Part shown: positions 27,525 to 35,621 of the stretch, one piece after another
Position numbering within the stretch: position 1 is the stretch's first letter
Layout of the letters: the number at the start of each line of letters is the position of its first letter
Program-made: the position numbers and the translations under genes
Notes under the pieces: model-generated
What the model was told of the DNA's origin: nothing
The model's database searches: none
Seen by the model: the letters and a program-made list of their open reading frames with translations, nothing else
Assembly (NCBI RefSeq): GCF_009497775.1
Contig: NZ_CP031012.1
Span: 3,375,235 to 3,439,234, forward strand
Source of the DNA: Alcaligenes faecalis
Lineage (GTDB): Bacteria > Pseudomonadota > Gammaproteobacteria > Burkholderiales > Burkholderiaceae_B
Length of the DNA: 64,000 nt
Reading direction: 5' to 3'

Positions 27525-28433
27525 TTGAGCATTCTGGAATCCATACCAGAACATTGGGGATACAGATTTGAATCTGCGGGTGCCGCCATAGCCGACGCTC
27601 AGGTAGATCCGGCCTCCATTCACCTCAAGACCAAGGCCTATTTTTTCCTGATCATGCTCTGCGCTCAACCCGAGCGCACCTTGGCCATCAATAGCGACCG
27701 CCGCCTGACCGGCTTCGCACCGACAGGCAGCATCGAAATCGTGCCTCAGGACTCTGAGCTTTTTTCAACCTGGCGGCACACCAAGCACACCATGCTGATT
27801 GCCATGACAGAAAAGCGGCTGTTGCAGTTGAGCGGTCGCGAATGGGGGGAAGATCCCGGAGAGTTTCATCTTCCCAGATTGGGGGTTGTGGATGAAAAAG
27901 CGCTGGCCATTGCTGCGGAAATGCGCAATGAACTGGTATGCGCCTCTTTTGGCTATGAAGAGTGCCTCGAATCCCTACTGACGCTTTTCGGCATACATGT
28001 CCTGCGCACCTACACCAGTCTGAACAAGCAACCTGCTCATGATCTGCCCATCACCGGCGGTCTGAGCCCCATGGTGCGCAGCCGAGTCATCGAGTACATC
28101 CATACTCATTTGTCCAGGAAGATCACCATCGAAACACTCGCGAGCATCGCTGAGCTGTCTCCCAGTCATTTTGCCCGAGCCTTCCGACAATCCCTGGGCC
28201 AAACGCCCCATGAATTCGTCATCACTACCCGCTTGCAGCTGGCAAAAAAAATGATTCAGACATCCAGCACTTCGCTATACGAAATATCACAGCTCACGGG
28301 CTTTTCCAGCAACAGCCATATGAGCGCGTCCATGAAGAAAGCCTGGGGGCAAAACCCGTCGCAGATCCGTCATTCTGAACGTCAGACCCTCCAGGCACAC
28401 TGCACCCTGCCTACTTTTCCTACAAAACCCTGA
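27525..28433 (+). CDS. AraC-family transcriptional regulator
   Basis: 302 residues starting with TTG at 27525, supported by GAGGAG 8 bases upstream. Residues of about 190-290 hold the double helix-turn-helix (TIETLASIAELSPSHFARAFRQSLG, then SLYEISQLTGFSSNSHMSASMKKAWGQNPS). The N-terminal ligand domain is of the short cupin-like AraC type and is not assignable to a ligand. It is followed 43 bp later by a small secreted protein, which may be co-transcribed. Confidence 0.85.
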   Translation: MSILESIPEHWGYRFESAGAAIADAQVDPASIHLKTKAYFFLIMLCAQPERTLAINSDRRLTGFAPTGSIEIVPQDSELFSTWRHTKHTMLIAMTEKRLLQLSGREWGEDPGEFHLPRLGVVDEKALAIAAEMRNELVCASFGYEECLESLLTLFGIHVLRTYTSLNKQPAHDLPITGGLSPMVRSRVIEYIHTHLSRKITIETLASIAELSPSHFARAFRQSLGQTPHEFVITTRLQLAKKMIQTSSTSLYEISQLTGFSSNSHMSASMKKAWGQNPSQIRHSERQTLQAHCTLPTFPTKP

Positions 28434-28476
28434 CACACAAGGCTGGGCCAACCCCATTGACCTCGGATTCCAACGT

Positions 28477-28908
28477 ATGACTCCCTACCGCTTGACCCCT
28501 TTATTACTTGCACTTTTCCTTGGCGTATCTCCAGCCCCTGGCGAAGCCACCAATCTGGATACGCAACATGCGCCACATCACAGCCAGGAACCCAATCAAG
28601 CCCCAACATCGGATTTGCCAGCCGGAACATTTGTAGGCGACGACATCAAACTGATATTGAAGCCGCAAGGAAGCTATACCCTCAGCGGTGACGCTGTTGG
28701 CACACCCATACACGGTACCTGGTCAATAGACCGACAGGGTAAGCACCCCATCTTGCAATTGGTGCCAGGACGGACAGGCGATACATGGAGCTTCGGTATC
28801 CGATCAGCCAACACCTTACAAGTGATAGACCCGGAGAATACGGCTGCCCTGGATAGGCCGTTAGATATCTATGAGGATGCAGGCGTTCTTACTCGGTCAA
28901 AAGAATGA
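28477..28908 (+). CDS. Small secreted protein of unknown function (NlpE/copper-resistance-like core)
   Basis: 143 residues with a signal peptide (LTPLLLALFLGVSPAPGEA). The mature part has LPAGTFVGDDIKLILKPQGSYTLSGDA followed by GTWSIDRQGKHPILQLV, a beta-rich layout like small NlpE-type domains, but lacking the CXXC of NlpE and with no lipobox. I do not recognise the family with certainty. It follows the AraC gene and ends at a strong bidirectional terminator. Confidence 0.6.
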   Translation: MTPYRLTPLLLALFLGVSPAPGEATNLDTQHAPHHSQEPNQAPTSDLPAGTFVGDDIKLILKPQGSYTLSGDAVGTPIHGTWSIDRQGKHPILQLVPGRTGDTWSFGIRSANTLQVIDPENTAALDRPLDIYEDAGVLTRSKE

Positions 28909-28937
28909 AAAATGGGTTCCTGATTGGAACCCATTTT
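28909..28937. terminator. Bidirectional intrinsic terminator
   Basis: A perfect 12-bp stem AAAATGGGTTCC / GGAACCCATTTT with a TGATT loop, placed between two convergent stop codons (28908 and 28941). A and T runs at both ends suit both strands. Confidence 0.85.
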
Positions 28938-28940
28938 CAC

Positions 28941-29285
28941 TTAAGGCAGACGAGAGACAATATAAGACGTCTCGTACTCATGACCCGGATAAGTGCTGTT
29001 GATATGGCGCATCAAGTCATGTTTGCTGATTTCGCCTCGAAACGCATCATGCAGCCAGACCAGAAACTGCTCTTCCTGCGCTTTACTGTTAATAGGCAAA
29101 CGATCATATTTAGGATTTGCCTTGATCTGAACCAACAAGCCATCCAGCCAGGTTTTAAACGAAGCGTCCTGCTGCGCAGCTACGACGCGCCCATCCTGAA
29201 CAGTCGTACAGCCCTGCAGCAAAGGGACCACCAGGACCAAAGACAGCAGGGTACTGCCTCCCAATTGTCGAATCAATAATCTCAT
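28941..29285 (-). CDS. Small lipoprotein, unknown function
   Basis: 114 residues from ATG 29285 (AAGGGGGG just upstream). A positively charged start, a hydrophobic core and the lipobox LLQGC (Cys near 25) mark a lipoprotein. The mature part (SFKTWLDGLLVQIKANPKYDRLP, then EEQFLVWLHDAFRGEISKHDLMRHIN) is helical and resembles no family I know. It begins 11 bp downstream of another small secreted gene on the same strand, and the two probably form an operon. Confidence 0.7.
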   Translation of the reverse strand: MRLLIRQLGGSTLLSLVLVVPLLQGCTTVQDGRVVAAQQDASFKTWLDGLLVQIKANPKYDRLPINSKAQEEQFLVWLHDAFRGEISKHDLMRHINSTYPGHEYETSYIVSRLP

Positions 29286-29296
29286 GGCGCCCCCCT

Positions 29297-29635
29297 TCAA
29301 TCCTCAAATAGGTCCCAATAGGTTCCCATCCACTGAAAAGTATAGGAATGCCCAGCCTTTAAACGATAAGTCACCTCGCCATTATGAGAAATCTTGAAGA
29401 ATCTGGCATTGAAATTCTTGCAGCCATCCTCTTCGTATGACTCGGATCTTTCGCCCCGAATAATATATTGGGCTACCTCGCTTTCCTCTCCGTCTGGAAA
29501 TGTGCATGACAAGTTGAAATGCACTTCCCCCCTAGGATTGTCGGACGAAATTGTGACAGAACCGGCCTGAGCCGCCCCGCCTACTGCCATTCCCGCAGAA
29601 GCGACAAGCAGCAATGCTGCACTCTTCAATCTCAT
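29297..29635 (-). CDS. Small secreted protein, unknown function
   Basis: 112 residues with a signal peptide ending AAQAG. Two Cys (LSCTFPDGEE and EDGCKNF) could form a disulfide. GGGGAG precedes ATG 29635. The mature protein is beta-rich and acidic, ending in aromatics (FQWMGTYWDLFED). No family is recognised. It is co-oriented with the lipoprotein downstream. Confidence 0.7.
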   Translation of the reverse strand: MRLKSAALLLVASAGMAVGGAAQAGSVTISSDNPRGEVHFNLSCTFPDGEESEVAQYIIRGERSESYEEDGCKNFNARFFKISHNGEVTYRLKAGHSYTFQWMGTYWDLFED

Positions 29636-29994
29636 AACTCCCCCTCGGTATCTACTATTTTGGCCAATATCAAGAATCTAAAAAATCCTATTTTGATTTT
29701 ATCCAATCAAAAATAGACACACAGGCCAGCACAATCAGTTCCTCGCCCTAATTGTTAAAAACCAATCCTTTATTTATTAAATATCTATTCAAAGTCTCCC
29801 ATCCAAATCACGCAGCCAGCAAAAACACCAACACACGTGTCGGCTGCACCAAGATGGTATTGGATCGTTTTGGAGGCCTGCATGGCCTAAGCAGTTAATG
29901 GATTTCGTCTTGAGAGAGAAGGCCCTGAAAAGGGCATATGGAATGACGAGATAGAAGAAGGAACACCCACCTTTCAAGCATGCGCTGAAAGCCA
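29636..29994. other. Gap downstream of the diiron-oxidase operon
   Basis: 359 bp, AT-rich at 29640-29790. A possible 71-codon frame on the minus strand (29789-30004) overlaps the end of the small membrane gene; it is Cys/aromatic-rich without a ribosome site and is rejected. I see no clear terminator. The promoter for the secreted-protein gene at 29635 probably lies in 29640-29760. Confidence 0.5.
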
Positions 29995-30192
29995 TCAACC
30001 GCACAAGCCACCAAAGGCGAGCCCGTCAATCCGGCGGTCGCTCAGGATGGTGAAATCAATCTGCAAGCTGAGCAACAAAGCGATCAAGCCAATAAAAACA
30101 TACCAGAACCATTGCTTTCGGCGCCGTCCACCACCTGACAGCACCAGCACATGGAAAGTCAGTACGGCTGAAAATAACAGCGTCAAAAACAT
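29995..30192 (-). CDS. Small membrane protein, last gene of the diiron-oxidase operon
   Basis: 65 residues. Two hydrophobic segments (LTLLFSAVLTFHVLVLSGG and WFWYVFIGLIALLLSLQIDF) flank an RRRK positive loop. GAGGGGGG lies a few bases before ATG 30192, and the start is only 9 bp from the previous stop. Good translation signals, tight spacing and membrane-like composition support a real gene. The role is unknown; it may be a transporter accessory. Confidence 0.65.
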   Translation of the reverse strand: MFLTLLFSAVLTFHVLVLSGGGRRRKQWFWYVFIGLIALLLSLQIDFTILSDRRIDGLAFGGLCG

Positions 30193-30201
30193 CTACCCCC
30201 C

Positions 30202-31428
30202 TCATTCCAGCGTCTCAAGCAAGGAGCAGCCCTGCAGACTCTGACTCTTCTGGCCAAGAGCAGTCTTGAGTGCCACATCAATATCCTGCTGCAAATCAGC
30301 AAGCGACTCCAAGCCCACTGACAAGCGCAGCAGATTATCCCCAATACCGCAGCTCATGCGATCCTCCGGCGACCAGCGCCCATGTGTCGTCGAAGCTGGG
30401 TGCGTGACCATGCTGCGTGTGTCGCCAATATTGGTCGCAATGGAAATCAGCTGCAAAGCGTCCATAACAGCCCAAGCCTCTTTTTGGCTCATGCCCACTT
30501 CAAAGCTGACCACCCCACCAAAACCGGCCTGCTGTGCGCAGGCTATTTCATGGCAGGGGTGCGACTCCAGGCCCGAGTAAAACACCGCACCTACATGCGG
30601 ATGCTTCTCCAGCCAACGCGCCATCGACAGTGTGTTGGCACTGATGCGCTGCATACGCAACTCAAGCGTCTCCAGGCTCTTGAGCAGCAGCCATGCATTC
30701 ATCGGACTCAAGCAGGCTCCCTGCGAACGCAACACCGCCCGCAGCGGCTGCATCAATGCATCGGCTCCACACACCACTCCAGCAATGCACCGCCCGTGGC
30801 CATCCATATATTTACCGGCAGAATGCACTACCAAATCTGCGCCTTGTCGTAATGGCCGCTGCAAAACAGGGGTCAGCATGGTGCTGTCTACCAGGAGCAA
30901 TGCACCATGGGCATGAGCCATGCGCGACAGCCGGGCAATATCGGCGACATGCTGCATCGGATTCGCTGGAGTTTCCACAATCACCAGGCATGTATCACTG
31001 TCGATCGCCTTTTCCCAGGCATCGTAATCCAGCATGCCGACGACACGAACCTCAATCCCATAACGGGCAAAATGCTGGCGCAGCATGATCAGGGTCGTGC
31101 CAAACACATCACGTGCGCAGACGATATTGCGACCACTCGCTGCAAACGCCATCACCACCGCTGACAGTGCTGCCATACCGGATGCAAACGCCACCGCCGC
31201 TTCGGCCTCCTCCAGGAAGGCAACCCGCTGCTCGAACGTGTTTACTGTCGGATTGGTAAAGCGGCTATAGACATTGCCCGGTTCTGTCCCGCAAAAACGA
31301 GCAGCCGCCTCACTCGCGGAGCTGAAAGAATACGCAGACGTCAGCGCAAGCGGTTCACAAAAGCTGTCAGAGAAATCGGCATCCTGTCCAATCCTGAGCA
31401 TTTGTGTCGCACGTTGGTCATTGAACAT
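30202..31428 (-). CDS. Cys/Met-metabolism PLP enzyme (MetZ/CGS-like) with altered Lys motif
   Basis: 408 residues from ATG 31428. It has the aminotransferase-I-like gamma-family fold: YSRFTNPTVNTFEQRVA (about 54-70), ASGMAALSAVV (82-92) and VDSTMLTPVLQRPL (180-193). The PLP lysine is in HSAGKYMDGHGR (K206), where MetZ and CGS enzymes usually read SATKY, so the residue before Lys is Gly in place of Thr. The family replaces or eliminates gamma substituents (O-succinylhomoserine sulfhydrylase, cystathionine gamma-synthase/lyase). Being in an operon with a diiron oxidase and an exporter suggests a specialised substrate over ordinary methionine synthesis. It starts 10 bp after the MFS gene. Confidence 0.85.
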   Translation of the reverse strand: MFNDQRATQMLRIGQDADFSDSFCEPLALTSAYSFSSASEAAARFCGTEPGNVYSRFTNPTVNTFEQRVAFLEEAEAAVAFASGMAALSAVVMAFAASGRNIVCARDVFGTTLIMLRQHFARYGIEVRVVGMLDYDAWEKAIDSDTCLVIVETPANPMQHVADIARLSRMAHAHGALLLVDSTMLTPVLQRPLRQGADLVVHSAGKYMDGHGRCIAGVVCGADALMQPLRAVLRSQGACLSPMNAWLLLKSLETLELRMQRISANTLSMARWLEKHPHVGAVFYSGLESHPCHEIACAQQAGFGGVVSFEVGMSQKEAWAVMDALQLISIATNIGDTRSMVTHPASTTHGRWSPEDRMSCGIGDNLLRLSVGLESLADLQQDIDVALKTALGQKSQSLQGCSLLETLE

Positions 31429-31438
31429 GATAGATATC

Positions 31439-32653
31439 TCAGCTGAATTCAGATTGAGTCCGTCGAAACACAACAGACGATAGAAAGAGTGAAGAAACAC
31501 CAGCGATTGCTGTCAGCAATGCCAGAACCATGACCGTCGCCTGATAACTGCCCAGACGGTCATAGCCGTAAGCACCTAGTTGCGCAGATCCAAAAGCGCC
31601 TATCTGGTGAACCAGGAAAAGCATGCCAAATACCTGCCCCTTGACGGCGCCTCCATAGCGATCCAGACAGATCGCGGACGTCAATATGACGGTTCCGAGA
31701 TAGCTGGCCCCAAATACGGCGGCAAATACATAGGTCGTCAATATTCCGGAGGGAGCCAATAGCAAAGTCATGGCCAGACAACGTAGTACGTAGAAAGCCG
31801 CTAGTAGTCGGTGCTGGGCAAATCGCACTGCCAACCAGCCAGCGGCCAAACCACTGATCATTTCCAACACGCCAAACAAGCTCAGACTCATCCCCATGCT
31901 TGATCGGCTGACCCCGGCGTCCCGCCATAAAGGCACCAGATGAACGTCAATGAAGGCCATCGACGCTCCACATCCGAAGAAACCAAAGGCGAGGACATAA
32001 AAGCCAGGGTCACGCAACACGACGGGCCAGGTACCAACGCGTTTCTCGGGAGCATTTTCAACAGGTTCTTTCGCAGGCAAGGGCACACGCGCACCTAACC
32101 AGAACAGCACCGCCAAAGGCCCCAGAAACAGCAGACCGACCACGGAAAACACCTGCTGCCAGTCGAAATGGGCTTGCAACCACAACCAGAATGGGGAAAG
32201 AACAATGAATCCAATGGCCGTGCCATTGGTGATCAAGGCGTAAGCAAAACTTTTATGTCTCTGGTCGAACAATCGATCAACCAAGATCCCCATGGGTACA
32301 AACGTCATCGCCGCAAGAGAAAACGCGGCCAGCAGTCCATACAGGATGACAAAAAGCCAATATTGATGAGGCATGAGGCCAAGCAAAAGGAAGGCAGCTC
32401 CTCCAAGCACACTGCCGATCAATACGGTCCAGATAGGCCCAAAGCGATCAGACAAGGCGCCGACCATCGGCGATGCCAGCCCGGATACCAAAAGGAATAC
32501 CCCGCCAACAAAACCAAAGTCTGATCGGCCGCGTTCAAAAGAGAGAGCCAGGTCATTGAAATAGACCTGGAAAACCCCTTTGAACGCGCTGGAGAGGAAC
32601 ATCGCCAGAAACCCCAGCCCGACCAGAGAGCGGATCACATTCTTGTTTTGCAT
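31439..32653 (-). CDS. MFS transporter
   Basis: 404 residues from ATG 32653 with about 12 membrane segments. FGFVGGVFLLVSGLASPMVGALSDRFGP contains the MFS signature-A loop (GALSDRFG). A central cytoplasmic loop (PLPAKEPVENAPEKRVGTW) separates two six-helix halves. It resembles monocarboxylate/oxalate-type or sugar-acid MFS carriers, but substrate and direction cannot be read. It sits between the diiron oxidase (39 bp) and the PLP enzyme (10 bp) and may export the pathway product. Confidence 0.88.
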   Translation of the reverse strand: MQNKNVIRSLVGLGFLAMFLSSAFKGVFQVYFNDLALSFERGRSDFGFVGGVFLLVSGLASPMVGALSDRFGPIWTVLIGSVLGGAAFLLLGLMPHQYWLFVILYGLLAAFSLAAMTFVPMGILVDRLFDQRHKSFAYALITNGTAIGFIVLSPFWLWLQAHFDWQQVFSVVGLLFLGPLAVLFWLGARVPLPAKEPVENAPEKRVGTWPVVLRDPGFYVLAFGFFGCGASMAFIDVHLVPLWRDAGVSRSSMGMSLSLFGVLEMISGLAAGWLAVRFAQHRLLAAFYVLRCLAMTLLLAPSGILTTYVFAAVFGASYLGTVILTSAICLDRYGGAVKGQVFGMLFLVHQIGAFGSAQLGAYGYDRLGSYQATVMVLALLTAIAGVSSLFLSSVVFRRTQSEFS

Positions 32654-32692
32654 GAAGCAGCATCTACCCCAGATTTTTAGTGGCGCACCCAA

Positions 32693-33415
32693 TTAACTCA
32701 GACGAATGGTGCTGGGCTGGCAATACTCTCGATGCAAGTTGTCATACATATTCCAGAACAATGTGCAGGTATGGTCCACGGCCTCCAAGGCTTCTTTCTG
32801 CAATTTTTCAGTATTACAGAGCTCGGTCACCAAACTCAGCCCTTGCATGACATGGCCAACATCCTCTTCCTGGTGCACGGAAAAGAACAAAAGGTCCTTT
32901 TCCTGCAAGCCGTAGACGTCGCCCAAGAGGGTGTGACGAGCCTCACCGGCCTTTGTCTCCAGATTCTGGCCTTCGCTGGCGATCATGACGGCCGCAGCGC
33001 CCACATGGTAGCGCTGCGGATCTTCGACAGCTTTCAGTCGATAATCAATCAGCTCTTGCGTGGCGGGTAACGGAGTTGCGGCGTCGCGCTCTTCATCACT
33101 AATTCCCAGGGCGCGAATAAAGTTCTGCATCAAAACGACGTGATTGTCTGTCTGGGAGAGGCGGCCCGTCTCTTCTTCATACACATTAACCAGCAAAGCC
33201 CGCTTGAATTTTGGGACCGGGCAATAGAAGAAAAGGTGCTCCACATAATGCAGAAAATGCTTGGTCAATTGATAACCTTGCAAAGCCACTTGCTTCAACA
33301 ATTCCTTATTAGGCTGCTGCGTATTGAGCAATTCAATAAAGATAGGATGAGCCAAAGTAAGATGGCCATGCAATGTACTTTCAAGCTCATTTTTAAATTC
33401 TGACTTACTCAACAT
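32693..33415 (-). CDS. Heme-oxygenase-like diiron oxidase (CADD/UndA/BesC superfamily)
   Basis: 240 residues, all helical. A full set of the metal ligands of heme-oxygenase-like diiron oxidases is visible: Glu within VYEEETG (80-82), His92 in TDNHVV, Glu148 in ASEGQN, then His181-x3-Asp185-x2-His188 in FFSVHQEEDVGHV. That separates it from metal-free PqqC/TenA relatives. Such enzymes oxidise amines or acids with O2 (for example UndA making undecene, BesC cleaving chlorolysine, SznF making nitrosoureas). AAGGAT lies before ATG 33415. It is second in the operon after the GNAT gene (24-bp gap). The substrate is unknown. Confidence 0.85.
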   Translation of the reverse strand: MLSKSEFKNELESTLHGHLTLAHPIFIELLNTQQPNKELLKQVALQGYQLTKHFLHYVEHLFFYCPVPKFKRALLVNVYEEETGRLSQTDNHVVLMQNFIRALGISDEERDAATPLPATQELIDYRLKAVEDPQRYHVGAAAVMIASEGQNLETKAGEARHTLLGDVYGLQEKDLLFFSVHQEEDVGHVMQGLSLVTELCNTEKLQKEALEAVDHTCTLFWNMYDNLHREYCQPSTIRLS

Positions 33416-33439
33416 TTACAAGATCCTTTTTAAGAATTC

Positions 33440-33994
33440 CTAAATTCCCATGCGTTGGGCCAGCACTTCTATGGATTGCGACATGTAGTGACCCGCAAAA
33501 ACCTGTCCGGCCACACGGGCATAGTCCGGTAGAATCCCCCAGGTCTGAAAACCATATCGAGTCCATAAACGATGTGCCCGAGACCCCTCGCGCACATCTA
33601 AAACAAACTGCTCGATGCCCAACTCCCGAGCTCGGCAGATCAAGGCTCGCAGCGCCTGTTTTGGCAAACCCTGTCCACGAAGCCCCGGAGCCACGACTGC
33701 CTTGGCTAACTCGGCACTATGTCGGCAATTGGGCATGCCACTCAAATTCATCATCACAAAGAAAGCGGGCTGACCTGCATAGGTCGCATACAAGGCTTGC
33801 GTATCACCGTCTGCAACCCTGCGATTCAGAGCGTCCAGGAACATGTGCGCCTGCTCTCCCGAAAGCTCGGAGGCAAACCCCAGCGTGCCGTTATCAGCGA
33901 CAGTCTTATTGATCAGCTCTAGCACCCCGGAGCCGGTTGATCCCATAAAAGCAGGATTCCAATGCAGCTCAATGACTCTTGATTCTTCCGCCAC
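33440..33994 (-). CDS. GNAT N-acetyltransferase
   Basis: 184 residues starting with GTG at 33994 (AAGGA about 9 bases upstream). KAVVAPGLRGQGLPKQAL is the acetyl-CoA pyrophosphate loop (R/QxxGxG/A type) and LDVREGSRAHRLWTRYGFQTWG is the C-terminal GNAT block. It is the first gene of the diiron-oxidase operon, so it may acetylate a reactive amine product (self-protection) or act in the pathway. It is divergent from the GlxA regulator. Confidence 0.85.
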   Translation of the reverse strand: MAEESRVIELHWNPAFMGSTGSGVLELINKTVADNGTLGFASELSGEQAHMFLDALNRRVADGDTQALYATYAGQPAFFVMMNLSGMPNCRHSAELAKAVVAPGLRGQGLPKQALRALICRARELGIEQFVLDVREGSRAHRLWTRYGFQTWGILPDYARVAGQVFAGHYMSQSIEVLAQRMGI

Positions 33995-34160
33995 AAGGAC
34001 AAATCCTTTCCATGTAAAAAGTTCTTGCTTATCGTAGTTTTTCGACTAGCCAAGCTCCAGACTGTTTCAGGACATAAATAGAAAAAAAAACACCATTAAA
34101 GAAAAAGAATAAAAGGCGATAACATGAGTCAATCAAATCAATGATTCATCCGAATAAGCC
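33995..34160. promoter_or_regulatory. Divergent promoter region, diiron-oxidase operon / glxA-type regulator
   Basis: 166 bp, AT-rich (A9 run near 34082). It holds a possible six-codon micro-ORF at 34124-34144 (MSQSNQ then TGA) with AAAAGG ahead, and a short palindrome AATCA-A-TGATT at 34136-34146, 14 bp before the regulator ATG. No strong Shine-Dalgarno precedes the regulator itself, so coupling to the micro-ORF is possible. Confidence 0.5.
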
Positions 34161-35153
34161 ATGAAGCGGATTTTCTTTGTAATCCTTCCCCAGATGCACA
34201 TCCTGGATCTGGGAGGGCCCATGCAGATCTTTGCCTCTCTAACAGAGCTGGATATAGCCGACATAAAAATCCAGTGTGTGGGACCGGAACCCCACATACA
34301 AAGCTACCAAGGGCTTTGTCTGAACGCGATCGCGCCCCTCCCGAAACGTCTGATCGAAGGAGATGTCATTGTCGTAGTCGGAAGCAAAATCCAGGCCGAA
34401 CTCCCCGCTACCTCAGCCCAGCAAAAAGTGACGCGATGGCTCAGTGAGATCGGAGGGAAACTGCCGCCGGGAGTCTTGATCGCTAGCGTTTGCACGGGTG
34501 CTGTACAACTGGCACAAGCAGGACTACTGGATGGCCGCCTCTGCACGACGCATCACAATCACCTCAAAATGCTGCAACAACTTGCGCCACAAGCGCGGGT
34601 TATCAACAAACGCATCCTTGTGCAGGATGGCCCGATCTACACTTCAGCTGGCGTTTCTGCGGGCATCGATCTGGCATTGCACTTGATCACTCAGTATTTC
34701 GGCAGCGCCATCAGCGCACGCATCGCGCGCGAAAATCTGATTCAATTTCGGCGTCTGGAAGCAGACCCGCAGTTAAGCGTCCATCTGAGTTATCGCAATC
34801 ACCAACATCCCTTGATTCATGCCGTGCAAGACTGGTTGGCACAGCAGACGACGGTCCAGACCCCGCTCAAGGAATCCTTATCAGCACAGTTTTCAGTCAG
34901 CTACAGGCATCTGAGCCGTCTGTTCATGAAAGAGTGCGGGATCAGTCTGAAGCAGTACCAACAAATCATGCGACTGGACAGATCACGCCAATTATTTATG
35001 GATACCGACTGGTCTATTGAACGCATTGCCGAGCACTGCGGTTTTGCCAGCCTGCAATCATTTCGTGCCGCCTGGCGGCAACACGAAACACTTTCTCCTT
35101 CCAAATGGCGGGAGAAACAAAAGCAGGACTCCCAAGGCCTGAGCTGCTCTTGA
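34161..35153 (+). CDS. GlxA-family transcriptional regulator (DJ-1/PfpI + AraC HTH)
   Basis: 330 residues. The N-terminal DJ-1/PfpI-like domain (about 1-170) has the nucleophile-elbow-like ASVCTGA (Cys111) and LDGRLCTTHHNHL; the AraC double HTH occupies about 225-320 (FMKECGISLKQYQQIMRLDRSRQLFM, then SIERIAEHCGFASLQSFRAAW). Members control amino-acid and amine catabolism or pathway operons. It faces the GNAT/diiron-oxidase operon and is the obvious candidate regulator. An in-frame TAA just upstream fixes ATG 34161. Confidence 0.88.
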   Translation: MKRIFFVILPQMHILDLGGPMQIFASLTELDIADIKIQCVGPEPHIQSYQGLCLNAIAPLPKRLIEGDVIVVVGSKIQAELPATSAQQKVTRWLSEIGGKLPPGVLIASVCTGAVQLAQAGLLDGRLCTTHHNHLKMLQQLAPQARVINKRILVQDGPIYTSAGVSAGIDLALHLITQYFGSAISARIARENLIQFRRLEADPQLSVHLSYRNHQHPLIHAVQDWLAQQTTVQTPLKESLSAQFSVSYRHLSRLFMKECGISLKQYQQIMRLDRSRQLFMDTDWSIERIAEHCGFASLQSFRAAWRQHETLSPSKWREKQKQDSQGLSCS

Positions 35154-35250
35154 TCTGTTCCAGTCAGTGATCTTTTTGCTGTCACTGTGCGTAGTCGGCC
35201 TGCACATGAATTATTAATTTCACCGACTTTGTAAAACAGGCCCAACAAAA

Positions 35251-35281
35251 AAGCCCCCGCACATTGCTGTGCGGGGGCTTT
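35251..35281 (-). terminator. Intrinsic terminator of tRNA-Ser
   Basis: A 12-bp stem AAGCCCCCGCAC / GTGCGGGGGCTT with a 6-base loop, followed on the minus strand by a T6 run. It lies just after the 3' end of the tRNA gene. Confidence 0.88.
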
Positions 35282-35288
35282 CGGATTC

Positions 35289-35379
35289 TGGCGGACAGAG
35301 GGGGATTCGAACCCCCGATACGCTATAAACGTATACACGCTTTCCAGGCGTGCGCCTTCAACCACTCGGCCACCTGTCC
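35289..35379 (-). tRNA. tRNA-Ser (anticodon GGA)
   Basis: A 91-base class II tRNA with encoded CCA. The acceptor starts GGACAGG and pairs with TCTGTCC plus discriminator G. The D-arm is GGCCGAGTGG, the anticodon stem-loop CACGCCTGGAAAGCGTG gives GGA, there is a long variable arm (about TATACGTTTATAGCGTATC), and the T-arm is GGGGGTTCGAATCCCCC. The long variable arm identifies a serine tRNA. It reads UCC and UCU codons. Confidence 0.97.
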
Positions 35380-35621
35380 TAATTGTTCTTCTTGGCCAAG
35401 CAATTTGAAGCTGCTAATGCCAAGTCCATAATAATAGCAGCACTTGTCCTTGTAACGCAAGTGCTCAAATTTTTTCCGTGGCTAATTGTTGGTGGCAACG
35501 AAGCAGCAACATCAATTTATATTGAATACGGTCTCTTGGACTGTTTGCATAAAGACCATTGCCATGCTTTCGCAGGTCTCTTGCCTTCATTCCAGTCCAA
35601 GCCCTAATGCTGAAAAACGAT

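Noticed and set aside
29789..30004. 71-codon minus-strand frame after the small membrane gene
   Set aside because: It overlaps the previous gene's end, has no Shine-Dalgarno, and its Cys/aromatic composition looks random.
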